A stretch of 35,346 bases of DNA from the NCBI GenBank assembly GCA_030041155.1, contig JASHOJ010000189.1, positions 1-35,346 on the forward strand, read 5' to 3'. The position numbers were made by a program, and so were the translations under genes. Positions 27,224-35,346 of the stretch are shown here, one piece after another (position 1 is the stretch's first letter; every line of letters begins with the position of its first letter). The notes under the pieces were generated by a model. The model saw only the letters and a program-made list of their open reading frames with translations, was not told where the DNA came from and did no database searches. Source of the stretch: Candidatus Binataceae bacterium (GTDB taxonomy: Bacteria > Desulfobacterota > Binatia > Binatales > Binataceae).

Positions 27224-30200
27224 ATGCGTTCGCCGCTTTTCTTATCCGCTAGATCGATCCTGTCCTCGATTCTGCTGGCAATTGCGATCGTGCTTGCCGC
27301 GGAAACGGCTCAAGGCGCCGCATGGACGTTCATCGGTCCGGAGCCTGTTGCTAGTGAAGTCGCGCAGTTCGGCGGGATGGCGCTTGGACCGGCACTGCCG
27401 GATGCGAGCGGCCGAGTGACCGCGATTGTCAGCGACCCTACCTCAAGCGGACGCCTTTTTGTCGGAACTGCCGCGGGAGGGCTTTGGATGCGGGCCGACG
27501 CGACTTCCAGTTTCGAGCCTATATTCGACGCCGAGCCGACGCTTTCGATCGGGTCAATCTTTCTCGACCCCACCACGACGCCTTACCCGACGCTTTATGT
27601 CGGCACCGGCGAGGGCGACGGATCGAACGATTCCTATTACGGCGAAGGAGTGTTCGTATCATCGGATCTTGGCGCAACGTGGACTCAGCTCGGCGCGGAC
27701 CAGTTCGCCGATGCCTCGATCGGCGGTATTGCGGTGAACACGACGACCAGCCCGCGCACGATTTTTACCGCGGTTACCTATGGTTCGAGCTCCAGTCGCG
27801 CGCAGGCGGGATGGATCGAAACGCAGTGGGATCAGATGGGCATCTGGGGTTCGACCGACGGCGGCGTCTCGTGGAAAACATACCCGCTCGGCACATTCGG
27901 CACCTGCTACTACTTCGCGAATCAACCCTGCCCGGCAACAGCGGTCGCGATCGATCCCGCGCTGCCCTCGAATGTTTATGCCGCTATTCAGTGGACGGGA
28001 GTATTTCGCTCCACCGACTCCGGCGTGACCTGGAGTGAATTGCCAATTCCTCAGCCGAGCGGCGGGATCGGCCGCGCGAGCATCGCCGCTCAGAACGGGA
28101 CTGTGTACGCGATGATCGGAGCGGCCGACGGCGTCGAGTACGACGGCTTTTACAAGTCCACTGATGGCGGCGACTCGTGGACCGCCGAGACGGTTCCCTC
28201 CGCCGCGCTCCAAAGCGGCGCGACGCTCGACGGCATCAGCTCCGCCGACGATTCGCAGTCGCAGTTCGATCAGGTTCTGGCGCTCGATCCCGCCGATTCG
28301 TTGGCCGACACAGTCCTGTTTGGCGGCGTCGGAATCTACCGTTCAGTTGATTCCGGAGAAGACTGGACATTTCTCGCGCCAAGCGGCGGAACATATCCTT
28401 ACCAGCACGCGATCGCGTTCGATCCTTCCAATCCGCACAGTTTTTATCTTGGCAACGACGGTGGCGTGTTCTATTTCGATTCAAACGCCGCCTCATGGTC
28501 GGGACTCAACGCCAGTCTCGGCGCGGCAGACGTGCAGTCGGTTGGCCCGCATCCGACGGACAGCTCAATTGTGCTTGGCGCCCTGGCTGACAACGGTACC
28601 GCTCTCTACTCGGCCGAATCTTCATCGCTCTCGTGGACGCAGGTTGACGGACCAGACGGCGGCATGGCGCTGTTCAACCCGCTGAATCCGACCGTCGCGT
28701 ATCACACCTTCGCAACTACCGATGCGGGGCCCGAGATCGCGGTTTCGAGCGACGGTGGCGAGTCATGGATCGCCGATGCGCCGACCTCCGCGCTCCGTTC
28801 CGCGCTTGCGGCGAACGACGACGCGGGCGCGGCATTCCTTCCTCCGCTTGCCGCCGATCCAGCCACGCAGGGCAGGGTGTATTTCGGCGCTCATTCGATC
28901 TACGTGTCGAGCGACTCCGGCTCGTCCTGGACCGCGGAGACCAGCCAGGACCTGACCGGCGGATGCAACAGCGGAGAGTGCGCGATCGAGGACATCGAAA
29001 TCGCGCCCTCCGACGACACCAAGGCATATGCGCTCGCGATGGAGACCAACACCACCACGGTTCCGACGCCGTTTCGTCTGATGACCACCAGCGACGCGAA
29101 TGTCGAGGTCGATGCGAGCTACCCCGAAGGGGCGACGTGGCATGATGTTACCGCGAACCTGTATCCGCTGGTGCTGCCGGCCGACACGCAGGCAACCGGC
29201 GTCGCGATCGATCCTTACGACTACGAGACCGCCTATCTGAGCGTCTCGGGATTCACCGCCGCTACCGAGATCGGGCACGTGTTCGTCACCCATGATTTCG
29301 GCGTCACTTGGTCACAAGCTGACGGAAATCCTGACAATGAGATTCCCCCGCCCGCGAATGCGCTGCCGGATATTCCAGTGCTCCGGATTCTGGTCGATAG
29401 CGGCGACTCGACCGGCAACACGCTCTTAGCCGCGACCGATATCGGCGTCTTTCAGAGCACCGACGGCGGCGCGGATTGGACCGCGTATAATCTTGGCGTG
29501 ATTCCGGCGGTGCCGGTGTTCGATCTCGAACAGAATCAGTCAGGATCGATTTTCGCCGCTACCTTCGGGCGTGGCGTGTTCGAGATAGCCGGCACCGCAT
29601 CCGCGACTCCGACCCCTTCACCCTCCGCGACGCCGACGAATACGATCCAAGCCACCCCGAGCGAGACGCCGACCATCAGCCCGACGCCGAGTGTGTCGCT
29701 AACTCCGACCTTTACCCCTTCACCCACGCCGTCACCTACCAGGACCATAACTCCGACGCCGTCACCAACCGCCACTGTTTCTCCGACGCCGACCGCAACC
29801 GCTACTCCGACGGCGACCGCAACTCCTGCCGATCCTCCCACGCCGACCGAGACCCCTACGCCGCTTCCCACTCCAGTGGATGCGGCGATAGCGCGCCAGC
29901 CGCAGAATCTGAATTTCGGCAACGTGTTTCTGGGCGCGGCTCCCAAAATCCGTACCGCGAAAATTGTGAACCAGAGCAAGTTCACCGTAACCCTCGAAAG
30001 CGTCGCAATCTCCGGCGACTATGCGCTCGCTCCGGGCGGCAGCAACTGCGGCGCGATCCTCGGACCGCATCAGCGATGCAGCTACGCGATTTTGTTCTCT
30101 CCGACCGCGGCCGGACACCGCTATGGATCAATGCTGATTTACGACAACGGCAAAAAGAGCCCGCAGCAAATCAGGCTCGTTGGCACAGGCAAGATTGCGA

Positions 30201-30256
30201 AAGCGAAAAAGCAAAAAAAAGCGATAGTCGCGGCAACGAGCCGCGGCTATCGATGA
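27224..30256 (+). CDS. Large exported BNR/Ycf48-like repeat protein with Thr-Pro linker and ASH-type C-terminal domain
   Basis: The 1010-aa protein has a signal peptide (hydrophobic core at about 12-27, likely cut after AQGA). It is followed by about 760 residues of sialidase/VPS10/Ycf48-type beta-propeller repeats. These show recurrent [33 protein letters not shown] and [11 protein letters not shown] units (Asp-box-like SxDxGxxW). Residues about 793-886 form a low-complexity Thr-Pro/Ser-Pro linker. The final part is an ASH or choice-of-anchor-D beta sandwich ([20 protein letters not shown]) with a Lys-rich tail. It probably acts at the cell surface or outside the cell; the ligand or enzyme activity is unknown. 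The ATG 27224 ribosome site is weak (GAAAGAG). Confidence 0.83.
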   Translation: MRSPLFLSARSILSSILLAIAIVLAAETAQGAAWTFIGPEPVASEVAQFGGMALGPALPDASGRVTAIVSDPTSSGRLFVGTAAGGLWMRADATSSFEPIFDAEPTLSIGSIFLDPTTTPYPTLYVGTGEGDGSNDSYYGEGVFVSSDLGATWTQLGADQFADASIGGIAVNTTTSPRTIFTAVTYGSSSSRAQAGWIETQWDQMGIWGSTDGGVSWKTYPLGTFGTCYYFANQPCPATAVAIDPALPSNVYAAIQWTGVFRSTDSGVTWSELPIPQPSGGIGRASIAAQNGTVYAMIGAADGVEYDGFYKSTDGGDSWTAETVPSAALQSGATLDGISSADDSQSQFDQVLALDPADSLADTVLFGGVGIYRSVDSGEDWTFLAPSGGTYPYQHAIAFDPSNPHSFYLGNDGGVFYFDSNAASWSGLNASLGAADVQSVGPHPTDSSIVLGALADNGTALYSAESSSLSWTQVDGPDGGMALFNPLNPTVAYHTFATTDAGPEIAVSSDGGESWIADAPTSALRSALAANDDAGAAFLPPLAADPATQGRVYFGAHSIYVSSDSGSSWTAETSQDLTGGCNSGECAIEDIEIAPSDDTKAYALAMETNTTTVPTPFRLMTTSDANVEVDASYPEGATWHDVTANLYPLVLPADTQATGVAIDPYDYETAYLSVSGFTAATEIGHVFVTHDFGVTWSQADGNPDNEIPPPANALPDIPVLRILVDSGDSTGNTLLAATDIGVFQSTDGGADWTAYNLGVIPAVPVFDLEQNQSGSIFAATFGRGVFEIAGTASATPTPSPSATPTNTIQATPSETPTISPTPSVSLTPTFTPSPTPSPTRTITPTPSPTATVSPTPTATATPTATATPADPPTPTETPTPLPTPVDAAIARQPQNLNFGNVFLGAAPKIRTAKIVNQSKFTVTLESVAISGDYALAPGGSNCGAILGPHQRCSYAILFSPTAAGHRYGSMLIYDNGKKSPQQIRLVGTGKIAKAKKQKKAIVAATSRGYR
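29599..29880 (+). repeat. Low-complexity Thr-Pro/Ser-Pro coding repeat
   Basis: Within the large exported protein this stretch is built from repeated short units of the type CCGACGCC/ACTCCGACC, coding for [11 protein letters not shown]-like residues. It links the propeller to the C-terminal domain. Such linkers are extended and often O-glycosylated in other bacteria. Repeat-number change by slippage is possible. Confidence 0.85.
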
Positions 30257-30269
30257 TCGATCTCGGGAG

Positions 30270-31472
30270 CTAGTTTCCCTTGGGTAGTCCGAGCACCCGC
30301 TCGCCAATAATGTTGTGCTGAATCTCGCTCGTGCCGCCCGCAATCGTGAGCGCGCGCGACGACAGCATCCGATACGCCCACTTGCCTCTATCCATCGCAA
30401 ACGGCGCCTTAAGTTCGAGCTGCGCATACGGCCCCAGCAGTTCCATCGCGAACTTGTTCATCCTGAGGTTCAACTCGCTGGTGCCGAGCTTCAGCACCGA
30501 TCCCTCCGGCCCCGGCGGCAGTCCCTTGAGCCTGCGCGTGAGCTGCCGATAACCGGTGTACTTGAGCCCGAGCGCTTCGCACGCAAAAGCGCCAATCTTC
30601 TGGCGCACGCTGGAATGATCCCACGCGCTGCGCCCATTTATCTGAACCGCGCGCGCCAGCCGCGCAAGGTCTTTCACCTCGCCAAGGATATCGCGTCCGC
30701 TGCCGATTCCCGATCGCTCGAACATCAGCGTCGTGATCGCGACCTGCCATCCCTGATTCTTCTCTCCCACCAGGTTCGCCTTGGGAACCTTTACGTCTTC
30801 GAAAAACACCTCGTTGAAATTCGCGTCGCCCGTGATCTGCACCAGCGGCCGAACTGTCACGCCCGGCGAGTGCATATCCACGATTATGTAGCTGATGCCC
30901 TTGTGCTTCGGTGCCGTCGGATCGGTGCGCGTCAGCAGGATACAGCGGTCGGCATGATGCGCGTCGGAGGTCCACACTTTTTGCCCGTTGATAATGAAGT
31001 AGTCGCCTTCCTCGACCGCGCGCGTCTGCAGCGACGCCACGTCCGATCCCGCGCCGGGTTCCGAATAACCCTGACACCAGATCTCCTCGCCCGAAAGAAT
31101 TTTAGGCACGTAGCGCTTCTTCTGCTCCTCGGTGCCCCAATGAATCAGCGTCGGACCGACCAGCATTATTCCGAGGCTGTTTACCAGTTGCGGCGCGGCG
31201 GATTTACCGAGCTCCTCGCTATAGATCAGTTGCTGCGTGATGCTCGCGCCGCGGCCGCCGTACTCCTTCGGCCAGCTTATTCCGACCCATCCGCCGGAGT
31301 GCATCTTCTTGTGCCATGCGAGGCGGCGCTTCCAGTCGTCGCCTCCGCCTTCGCGCATCGGGCCCAGGTCGTCGTCATCGGCGTCAGCGCCTCGCGCGGG
31401 AAGATTGGCCTTAAGCCAGTTATGAAACTCCTGCCTGAACGCTTCGTCTTCGGCGCTGAACTTGAAATCCAT
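30270..31472 (-). CDS. Acyl-CoA dehydrogenase
   Basis: This 400-aa FAD flavoenzyme oxidises an acyl-CoA to the 2,3-enoyl-CoA, passing electrons to ETF. It has an N-terminal helical domain (EAFRQEFHNWLKANLP), the FAD-binding stretch CQGYSEPGAGSDVASLQTRA followed by FIINGQKVWTSDAHHAD, and the C-terminal ALTIAGGTSEIQHNIIGERVLGLP. The form resembles the FadE-type branch acting on branched, steroid-side-chain or other unusual acyl-CoAs; exact substrate unknown. ATG 31472 has GGAGG 4 nt upstream; the GTG just before it is too close to that site. The end is 13 bp from the convergent exported-protein gene. Confidence 0.93.
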   Translation of the reverse strand: MDFKFSAEDEAFRQEFHNWLKANLPARGADADDDDLGPMREGGGDDWKRRLAWHKKMHSGGWVGISWPKEYGGRGASITQQLIYSEELGKSAAPQLVNSLGIMLVGPTLIHWGTEEQKKRYVPKILSGEEIWCQGYSEPGAGSDVASLQTRAVEEGDYFIINGQKVWTSDAHHADRCILLTRTDPTAPKHKGISYIIVDMHSPGVTVRPLVQITGDANFNEVFFEDVKVPKANLVGEKNQGWQVAITTLMFERSGIGSGRDILGEVKDLARLARAVQINGRSAWDHSSVRQKIGAFACEALGLKYTGYRQLTRRLKGLPPGPEGSVLKLGTSELNLRMNKFAMELLGPYAQLELKAPFAMDRGKWAYRMLSSRALTIAGGTSEIQHNIIGERVLGLPKGN

Positions 31473-31594
31473 CACTCCTCCGGTATGAGGCCGCGGTTTT
31501 CGCGTGCCTGGCCGCGATTGATCTCGTCGTCCGGCTCTCCGCGCGCCTAACGGATGTTATATAAGCCCGCCACGCAATAGCGCGCAACATTGCG

Positions 31595-31656
31595 GCATCG
31601 CCGCTGCCTTGCCTGGAGCGGCCGATGCGAGCGGCAGCAAAGAATGGCGGCGATGC
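31595..31656. repeat. Inverted repeat at the paiB 3' end
   Basis: GCATCGCCGC (31595-31604) and its exact complement GCGGCGATGC (31647-31656) bracket 42 bases; CTGCC and GGCAG inside could extend pairing after a bulge. The right arm touches the paiB stop codon. There is no T-run, so a Rho-independent terminator is only weakly supported. Confidence 0.35.
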
Positions 31657-32330
31657 TATTTGGCGAGAATCGGCGTCGATACCGCCGTCTCTCGCGCGCC
31701 GCTTTCCGCACCCCCGAGATAGCGCCGCGAAAAAATCGCCAGCTCGCGCGCGATCGGGTCCGGGCTTTGCTCGAGATTGTGCAGCATCGATTCCTGATCC
31801 TCGCGGCTTCGATTCTGTCCGAGCTTGAACTTACCCTCCATTCGGTCAATCTCAATTACGAAGCCGACGATCTTTTCGATAAGCCGCTCGCGAAAATCCG
31901 CCGGCAGGATTCCCGGCCACGGCTCCGCCATCGGCGATTCGTAAATCGCGATCATTCGATCGAGTAGGCCCGCCATCCACGCGGCATCGTCGATCACACG
32001 CGCGCGCCCGTAAACGTGAACGGTCGCGTAATTCCAGGTCGGAACCGCCGGCGAGACCGTGTACCAAGTGGGCGAGATATAGGCGTGTGGCCCGCTGAAA
32101 ATCGAGAGAACCTCGCGCTTGCCATCGAAGGATTTCCAATGCGGATTCGCGCGCGCAAAGTGGCCGGCCAGCCGCGGGTGCTTGCGTTCCAGGCTATCGA
32201 GAATCAGCGGCACCTGCGACGCGAACAGGCCGTCGCCGGTTTGGGACATGACCGTCGCGAAACTGTGCTTCGCGATAAACTCGCGCAGGGTCGCCTGATC
32301 CGAAACTTCAAACGCCTTCGGCACGTACAT
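31656..32330 (-). CDS. PaiB-family FMN-binding protein (putative negative regulator)
   Basis: This is a 224-aa PaiB-like split-barrel flavin-binding protein. It has the N-terminal MYVPKAFEVSD and LREFIAKHSFATVMSQ, GPHAYISPTWY, and TWNYATVHVYGRARVIDD, all typical of the family. In Bacillus the paiAB pair couples a polyamine acetyltransferase (PaiA, GNAT fold) with PaiB and affects sporulation and protease genes. Here the upstream gene also ends in a GNAT domain. ATG 32330 has a perfect AGGAGG 5 nt upstream, and the gene starts 23 bp inside the 3' end of the upstream gene, so they are translationally linked. Confidence 0.88.
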   Translation of the reverse strand: MYVPKAFEVSDQATLREFIAKHSFATVMSQTGDGLFASQVPLILDSLERKHPRLAGHFARANPHWKSFDGKREVLSIFSGPHAYISPTWYTVSPAVPTWNYATVHVYGRARVIDDAAWMAGLLDRMIAIYESPMAEPWPGILPADFRERLIEKIVGFVIEIDRMEGKFKLGQNRSREDQESMLHNLEQSPDPIARELAIFSRRYLGGAESGARETAVSTPILAK

Positions 32331-33549
32331 TGATTCCTCCTGTGGCTGCCGCTCGCGCTCCTGCCGCGCGTCGATACACCTCCGGATCGAACCGCTCCAT
32401 CAGCCGCTCGGGCGCGGGCGGCTCGGTGAATCCGAATTTCCTATACAGTCCGTGCGCGTCGCGCGTGCCGAGCGTCCATCGCCGGAGGCCCTGCAGGTTC
32501 GGATGCGCCATCACCGCTGACATCAGCGCCTTCGACAAGCCGCGTCCGCGATACTGCTCGAGAATAAAGACATCGGCCACGTAAGCGAACGTCGCGTAGT
32601 CAGAAATCACTCGCGCCATGCCGATTTGCGCCTCGCCATCGTAAATTCCGAAGCAAAGCGATTCCCGGATCGCGCGGGCCACGGTCGGGCGCGGTATGTT
32701 CTCGCTCCAGTATGCGTGCGCGAGGAATTGATGAATTACGTTCAAGTCCAGCAGCGATACGTCGGTGCTGATTAGAAATTCGCCCGCGCGCCGCTCGAAC
32801 GGTTCGCCGTCATGGGCACGCGCCGAACCTCGCACGCGTTCATCTGGCGTCCGATACTCGCTCACATGAGGCGGCGGTGCGATTTTCGGGTCGAGTCGCG
32901 CGTCGGCAATCTCCGAACGCGCCGTCATCTTGAGCGGAATCACTCCCGCCCAGACCGGCAGCGCATAGTCCGCCTCATCGTCGAGTGCTTCGCCGGTGCG
33001 GATTTTCGCCGACGCCTCATCGATCGGGAGTTCGAGCACCAGCGTCGTCGCCGTCTCTTTTTCATTTGGTTGGCGTACGCTGTTCCATCTGCCGGGCGCT
33101 ATGTGCTCGACCAGCGCGCGCAGCGCAGCGATCTTCCGCGCGCGATCCTCCAGCCGCCGCGCGCGCCCGAAGATTACTGCGGACCGGTAATTCACTGACT
33201 GATGGCGTGCCGACCGGGCAAGCACGAGTCCATCGATCATCGTGACCGTCACGCAGATCTCCGCCGCGCCATCAGCGGTGGTATTAAGCATATGGTTTGC
33301 CGCTGAGCCGTGGATAAACAGCCGATCGGCTATACGCGCGTGCAGCGTCGGCAGCACCACCGGAGCCCCATCGGCGATAAAGCCGACGTGCGCCACCATC
33401 GCGCGATCGAGGATCGCGTAAACCGCCTCGCGTTCGTAGCGCGCGCGCTTCGCCATCCGCCTGATAGCCGTGCGCTCGGTCTTCTTCAGTTTTCTGTTTC
33501 CAGGCTCTTCGGTTTCGGGACCGTCGTGGGTGGGGGATGTCGTCTTCAC
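32308..33549 (-). CDS. Fusion of PNPOx-like flavin-binding domain and GNAT acetyltransferase
   Basis: This is a 413-aa two-domain protein. Residues about 25-225 match the pyridoxamine-5'-phosphate-oxidase-like split barrel (Pyridox_ox_2 type): RARYEREAVYAILDRAMVAHVGF, PVVLPTLHARIADRLFIHGS, then RHQSVNYRSAVIFG. Residues about 258-380 are a GNAT N-acetyltransferase with the acetyl-CoA loop YRGRGLSKALM and the closing TRDAHGLYRKFGF. The two halves are joined by a polar linker. GTG 33549 is the only start that keeps the conserved TERTAIRR lead; GGAG lies 10 nt upstream. It is divergent from a MocR gene across only 50 bp and linked to paiB. Confidence 0.87.
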   Translation of the reverse strand: MKTTSPTHDGPETEEPGNRKLKKTERTAIRRMAKRARYEREAVYAILDRAMVAHVGFIADGAPVVLPTLHARIADRLFIHGSAANHMLNTTADGAAEICVTVTMIDGLVLARSARHQSVNYRSAVIFGRARRLEDRARKIAALRALVEHIAPGRWNSVRQPNEKETATTLVLELPIDEASAKIRTGEALDDEADYALPVWAGVIPLKMTARSEIADARLDPKIAPPPHVSEYRTPDERVRGSARAHDGEPFERRAGEFLISTDVSLLDLNVIHQFLAHAYWSENIPRPTVARAIRESLCFGIYDGEAQIGMARVISDYATFAYVADVFILEQYRGRGLSKALMSAVMAHPNLQGLRRWTLGTRDAHGLYRKFGFTEPPAPERLMERFDPEVYRRAAGARAAATGGINVRAEGV

Positions 33550-33581
33550 GTCTTTTAGTCTCCGCTTGCTCTGCCTTTACC

Positions 33582-33621
33582 ATTTTGTAATAGTACAAAA
33601 TGATGAACGTATTAGTACGTT
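33582..33621. promoter_or_regulatory. Paired palindromic operator at the MocR / PNPOx-GNAT divergent start
   Basis: Site 1 has the arms ATTTTGTA and TACAAAAT around ATAG (33582-33601). Site 2 has the arms AACGTA and TACGTT around TTAG (33606-33621). Both share the core GTA-NTAG-TAC and their centres are exactly 22 bp apart, two helical turns. Site 1 covers the MocR ATG and site 2 the next codons. The arrangement fits a dimeric regulator, most simply the MocR protein itself, acting on both divergent genes. Confidence 0.68.
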
Positions 33622-34931
33622 ATCAGATTCGCGGAAAATCAGGCAAGGAGATCGCGGCCAGTATAGAAGACGCGATCCGCTCGGGCCGGCTCGGCCCCGC
33701 CCAGCGCCTTCCGCCGATTCGCGATTTGGCGGCAAACCTGCGCGTCAGCCCGGCTACCGTCGCATCCGCCTATCGCGCGATGCGCACGCGGGGGCTCATT
33801 CGTGGCAGCGGTCGGCGCGGCACCGTGGTTAACCATCGCCCGCCGCTTGCCACACCGATTACTCCGGCGATTCCAGCGGGGGTGCGCGACCTCGCAAACG
33901 GAAATCCTGATCTCGCGATGCTGCCACGGCTCGGCGAAATCGTAGGCCGCCTCGAATGCCCGCCGCGCCTCTATGGTGCGGCGGCAAATCGCGAGGATCT
34001 GCTGCGCCTCGCCAAACGGCAATTCGCCGCGGACGGGATCGCCACCGGCGAGGTCGCGGTGCTGAGCGGCGCGATGGACGCGCTCGAGCGAATCCTCACC
34101 GCCCATCTCAGGCCCGGCGACGCGGTGGGTATTGAGGATCCGAGTTACAGCGGCACTTTGGATTTGATCGCGGCGCTCGGCTATGCGGCGGAGCCAATCG
34201 CGATTGACGAGTATGGGCCGGCGCCGGCCGCGATCAAATCAGCGCTCAAAGCCGGCGTTCGCGCGGTCGTCATCACTCCGCGCGGACAGAACCCGACCGG
34301 CGCGGCGCTCGACCGCAAGCGCGCGATGGAACTCCGCGCCGCGATGGCGGCGAATCCCGAGTTGTTGATCGTCGAAGATGATTTCGCGGGACCGGTTGCC
34401 GGCGTTCCCGCGATGACCGCGATCGACCGCGGACGCGAAAGGTGGGCTATCATCCGCTCGGTCTCGAAAGCGCTCGGCCCCGACCTGCGAATCGCGATCA
34501 CAACCGGCGACGCGCTTACGATCGCGCGGGTTGAGGGAATGCAGCGGCTCGGCCCGAGATGGGTCAGCCATATCCTGCAGGAAGCGCTGGTTGCGATTTG
34601 GTCGGATGCGAAAATTGCGCGGACGGTGAAGCTCGCGTCGCGCACCTACACCGAGCGGCGCGAGGCGGTAATCGCCGCGCTGGCGGCCGAAGGAATAAAG
34701 GCCTACGGGCGTTCGGGGCTGAACGTATGGATTCCGGTGCGCGAAGAAACCACTGCGATCCAATCGCTGCTCGATTCGGGATGGGCGCTGCGTGCGGGCG
34801 AGCGCTTCAGAATCCGCGCCGGCCCGGGTATCCGCGCCACGGTGGCGGCGCTGCCTGTCGAAGATGCTCCGCGGCTTGCGCGCGACATCGCGTCGGCTCT
34901 GCGCCCCCGCGCCCTCGCCACCGCCGTCTGA
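33600..34931 (+). CDS. MocR/PdxR-type transcriptional regulator (GntR wHTH fused to aminotransferase-like domain)
   Basis: This 443-aa protein carries a GntR winged-helix domain at about 12-78 (GKEIAASIEDAIRSGRL, LRVSPATVASAYRAMRTRGLI). It is joined to a fold-type I aminotransferase-like domain with the PLP features N231 in GQNPTG, D260/D261 in VEDDF, the Schiff-base lysine K290 in SVSKALG and R297. All key residues are kept, so PLP binding is likely. MocR proteins sense PLP and related ligands and usually control the divergent neighbour. Here that is the PNPOx-GNAT/paiB unit. No ribosome site precedes ATG 33600 or 33603; the message may be leaderless. Confidence 0.9.
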   Translation: MMNVLVRYQIRGKSGKEIAASIEDAIRSGRLGPAQRLPPIRDLAANLRVSPATVASAYRAMRTRGLIRGSGRRGTVVNHRPPLATPITPAIPAGVRDLANGNPDLAMLPRLGEIVGRLECPPRLYGAAANREDLLRLAKRQFAADGIATGEVAVLSGAMDALERILTAHLRPGDAVGIEDPSYSGTLDLIAALGYAAEPIAIDEYGPAPAAIKSALKAGVRAVVITPRGQNPTGAALDRKRAMELRAAMAANPELLIVEDDFAGPVAGVPAMTAIDRGRERWAIIRSVSKALGPDLRIAITTGDALTIARVEGMQRLGPRWVSHILQEALVAIWSDAKIARTVKLASRTYTERREAVIAALAAEGIKAYGRSGLNVWIPVREETTAIQSLLDSGWALRAGERFRIRAGPGIRATVAALPVEDAPRLARDIASALRPRALATAV

Positions 34932-35074
34932 CGACGGCGCCTTTCCGAGATAGGCGCGGTCAGTCTTAGGTCACCTGCTCACATCTTGTCATGGACGAGC
35001 AGCTAACATACCAACAGCATGACGCGACTAGGAAGGAAGTCTGGTCTGCTAACTTCTTGACGGGAGGGGGTTCG

Positions 35075-35346
35075 ATGCGGTTCAAGACGATTCTGATTGC
35101 TTGCATCCTGCTCGCCGGCGTTCCGCGAAGCGTTTTGGCGCAATTGTCCCCCTTTAATATGGCTCCGGTCGACTCGATGAAGCTTCTCGCCCCCAATGTC
35201 GGATGGGCGCTGACGCCGTACATGGCGTCGGGGCCGGAGTTCGCCAACCGCATTTGGTGGACCACTACTGACGGAAGGGAATGGAAGGAGATTACGCCGT
35301 CTCTCGCCGCTCCCGCTCCGATACTGTCGGTCTTCTTCCTCGACAC
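35075..35346 (+). CDS. Exported Ycf48/BNR-like protein (5' part, cut by window edge)
   Basis: The frame is open from ATG 35075 to the window end (90 codons, no stop). A very strong ribosome site GGGAGGGGG lies just upstream at 35062-35070. The product begins with a signal peptide (RFKTILIACILLAGVPRSVLA). It continues with SPFNMAPVDSMKLLAPNVGW and IWWTTTDGREWKEI, the typical opening of Ycf48-like propeller repeats (GWal..., T-T-D-G-x-x-W). It is probably a secreted or envelope beta-propeller protein; function unknown. It is unlikely to share the upstream MocR transcript given the 143-bp gap. Confidence 0.8.
   Translation, partial: MRFKTILIACILLAGVPRSVLAQLSPFNMAPVDSMKLLAPNVGWALTPYMASGPEFANRIWWTTTDGREWKEITPSLAAPAPILSVFFLD

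Noticed and set aside
29536-29985. A 149-codon minus-strand frame rich in Gly and Val repeats
   Set aside because: It is the antisense reading of the Thr-Pro coding repeat, so the repetitive GVGVGV pattern is an artefact.
30315-31550. A 411-codon open frame on the plus strand
   Set aside because: It lies antisense over the clear acyl-CoA dehydrogenase; its translation is Arg/His-rich with no family features. Such long antisense frames are a by-product of GC-rich codon use.
34937-34957. Possible terminator after the MocR gene (GCGCCT / AGGCGC arms)
   Set aside because: It has only 6 bp of stem, a 9-base loop and no T-run, so it is too weak to call.
34966-35346. A 126-codon minus-strand frame at the window end
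   Set aside because: The plus strand here has a strong ribosome site, signal peptide and Ycf48-like repeat start at 35075; the minus frame shows no features.

Overview
The window is 35.3 kb of bacterial chromosome, GC-rich by eye and densely coded on both strands. I saw no insertion sequence, prophage, CRISPR array, tRNA or rRNA. The content is aerobic and organoheterotrophic: complex I (nuoM, nuoN), two-subunit 2-oxoacid:ferredoxin oxidoreductase, acyl-CoA carboxylase and acyl-CoA dehydrogenase genes, a cobalamin adenosyltransferase, nitroreductases, a GST, and exported proteins with Thr-Pro linkers. This mix suggests an uncultured Desulfobacterota- or Binatota-like lineage. That is inference from gene content; no marker gene here settles the taxonomy.

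Layout. 1-2121 (+): the 3' end of nuoM, then nuoN. 2150-3013 (-): purU, convergent with nuoN. 3100-8880 (+): rsmI, aroQ, accB, accC, an exported DUF1573 protein, a YiiX-like permuted papain-fold protein and a 93-aa unknown. 8891-11728 (-): a 945-aa membrane protein joining a periplasmic amidotransferase-like region to a MOP-type flippase. 11854-19640 (+): a nitroreductase, rhodanese, PduO-type adenosyltransferase, metallo-beta-lactamase-fold hydrolase, ligA, acyP, then korA-korB with their own promoter candidate and a strong hairpin terminator. 19696-21850 (-): a DprE1/DprE2-like oxidase-reductase pair. 21968-25310: a carboxyltransferase (+), an MFS transporter (-) and a 70-aa biotin carrier (+). 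25343-27042: a nitroreductase (-) divergent from a GST (+). 27224-30256 (+): a large exported BNR/Ycf48-like protein. 30270-31472 (-): acyl-CoA dehydrogenase. 31656-33549 (-): paiB and a PNPOx-GNAT fusion, divergent from a MocR regulator (33600-34931, +). 35075-end (+): the 5' end of another exported Ycf48-like protein.

How the genes work together. accB-accC give the biotin carrier and biotin carboxylase of acetyl-CoA carboxylase; accA/accD are not here. The later carboxyltransferase and free biotin carrier look like parts of a second acyl-CoA carboxylase. The adenosyltransferase could supply adenosylcobalamin to a mutase elsewhere. Rhodanese and the MBL-fold protein may handle sulfane sulfur. 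The DprE1/DprE2 pair predicts epimerisation of a polyprenyl-phosphate ribose to the arabinose donor. The most system-like part is the MocR / PNPOx-GNAT / PaiB locus. Two perfect palindromes with the same core lie exactly 22 bp apart across the divergent start region and look like a paired operator.

No gene-free stretch exceeds 300 bases. The longest gaps are 24881-25097 (217 bp; only a short palindrome TTGCTC-T-GAGCAA at 24963-24975), 31473-31655 (183 bp; an inverted repeat), 27043-27223 (181 bp; AT-rich with a palindrome) and 34932-35074 (143 bp; nothing convincing).
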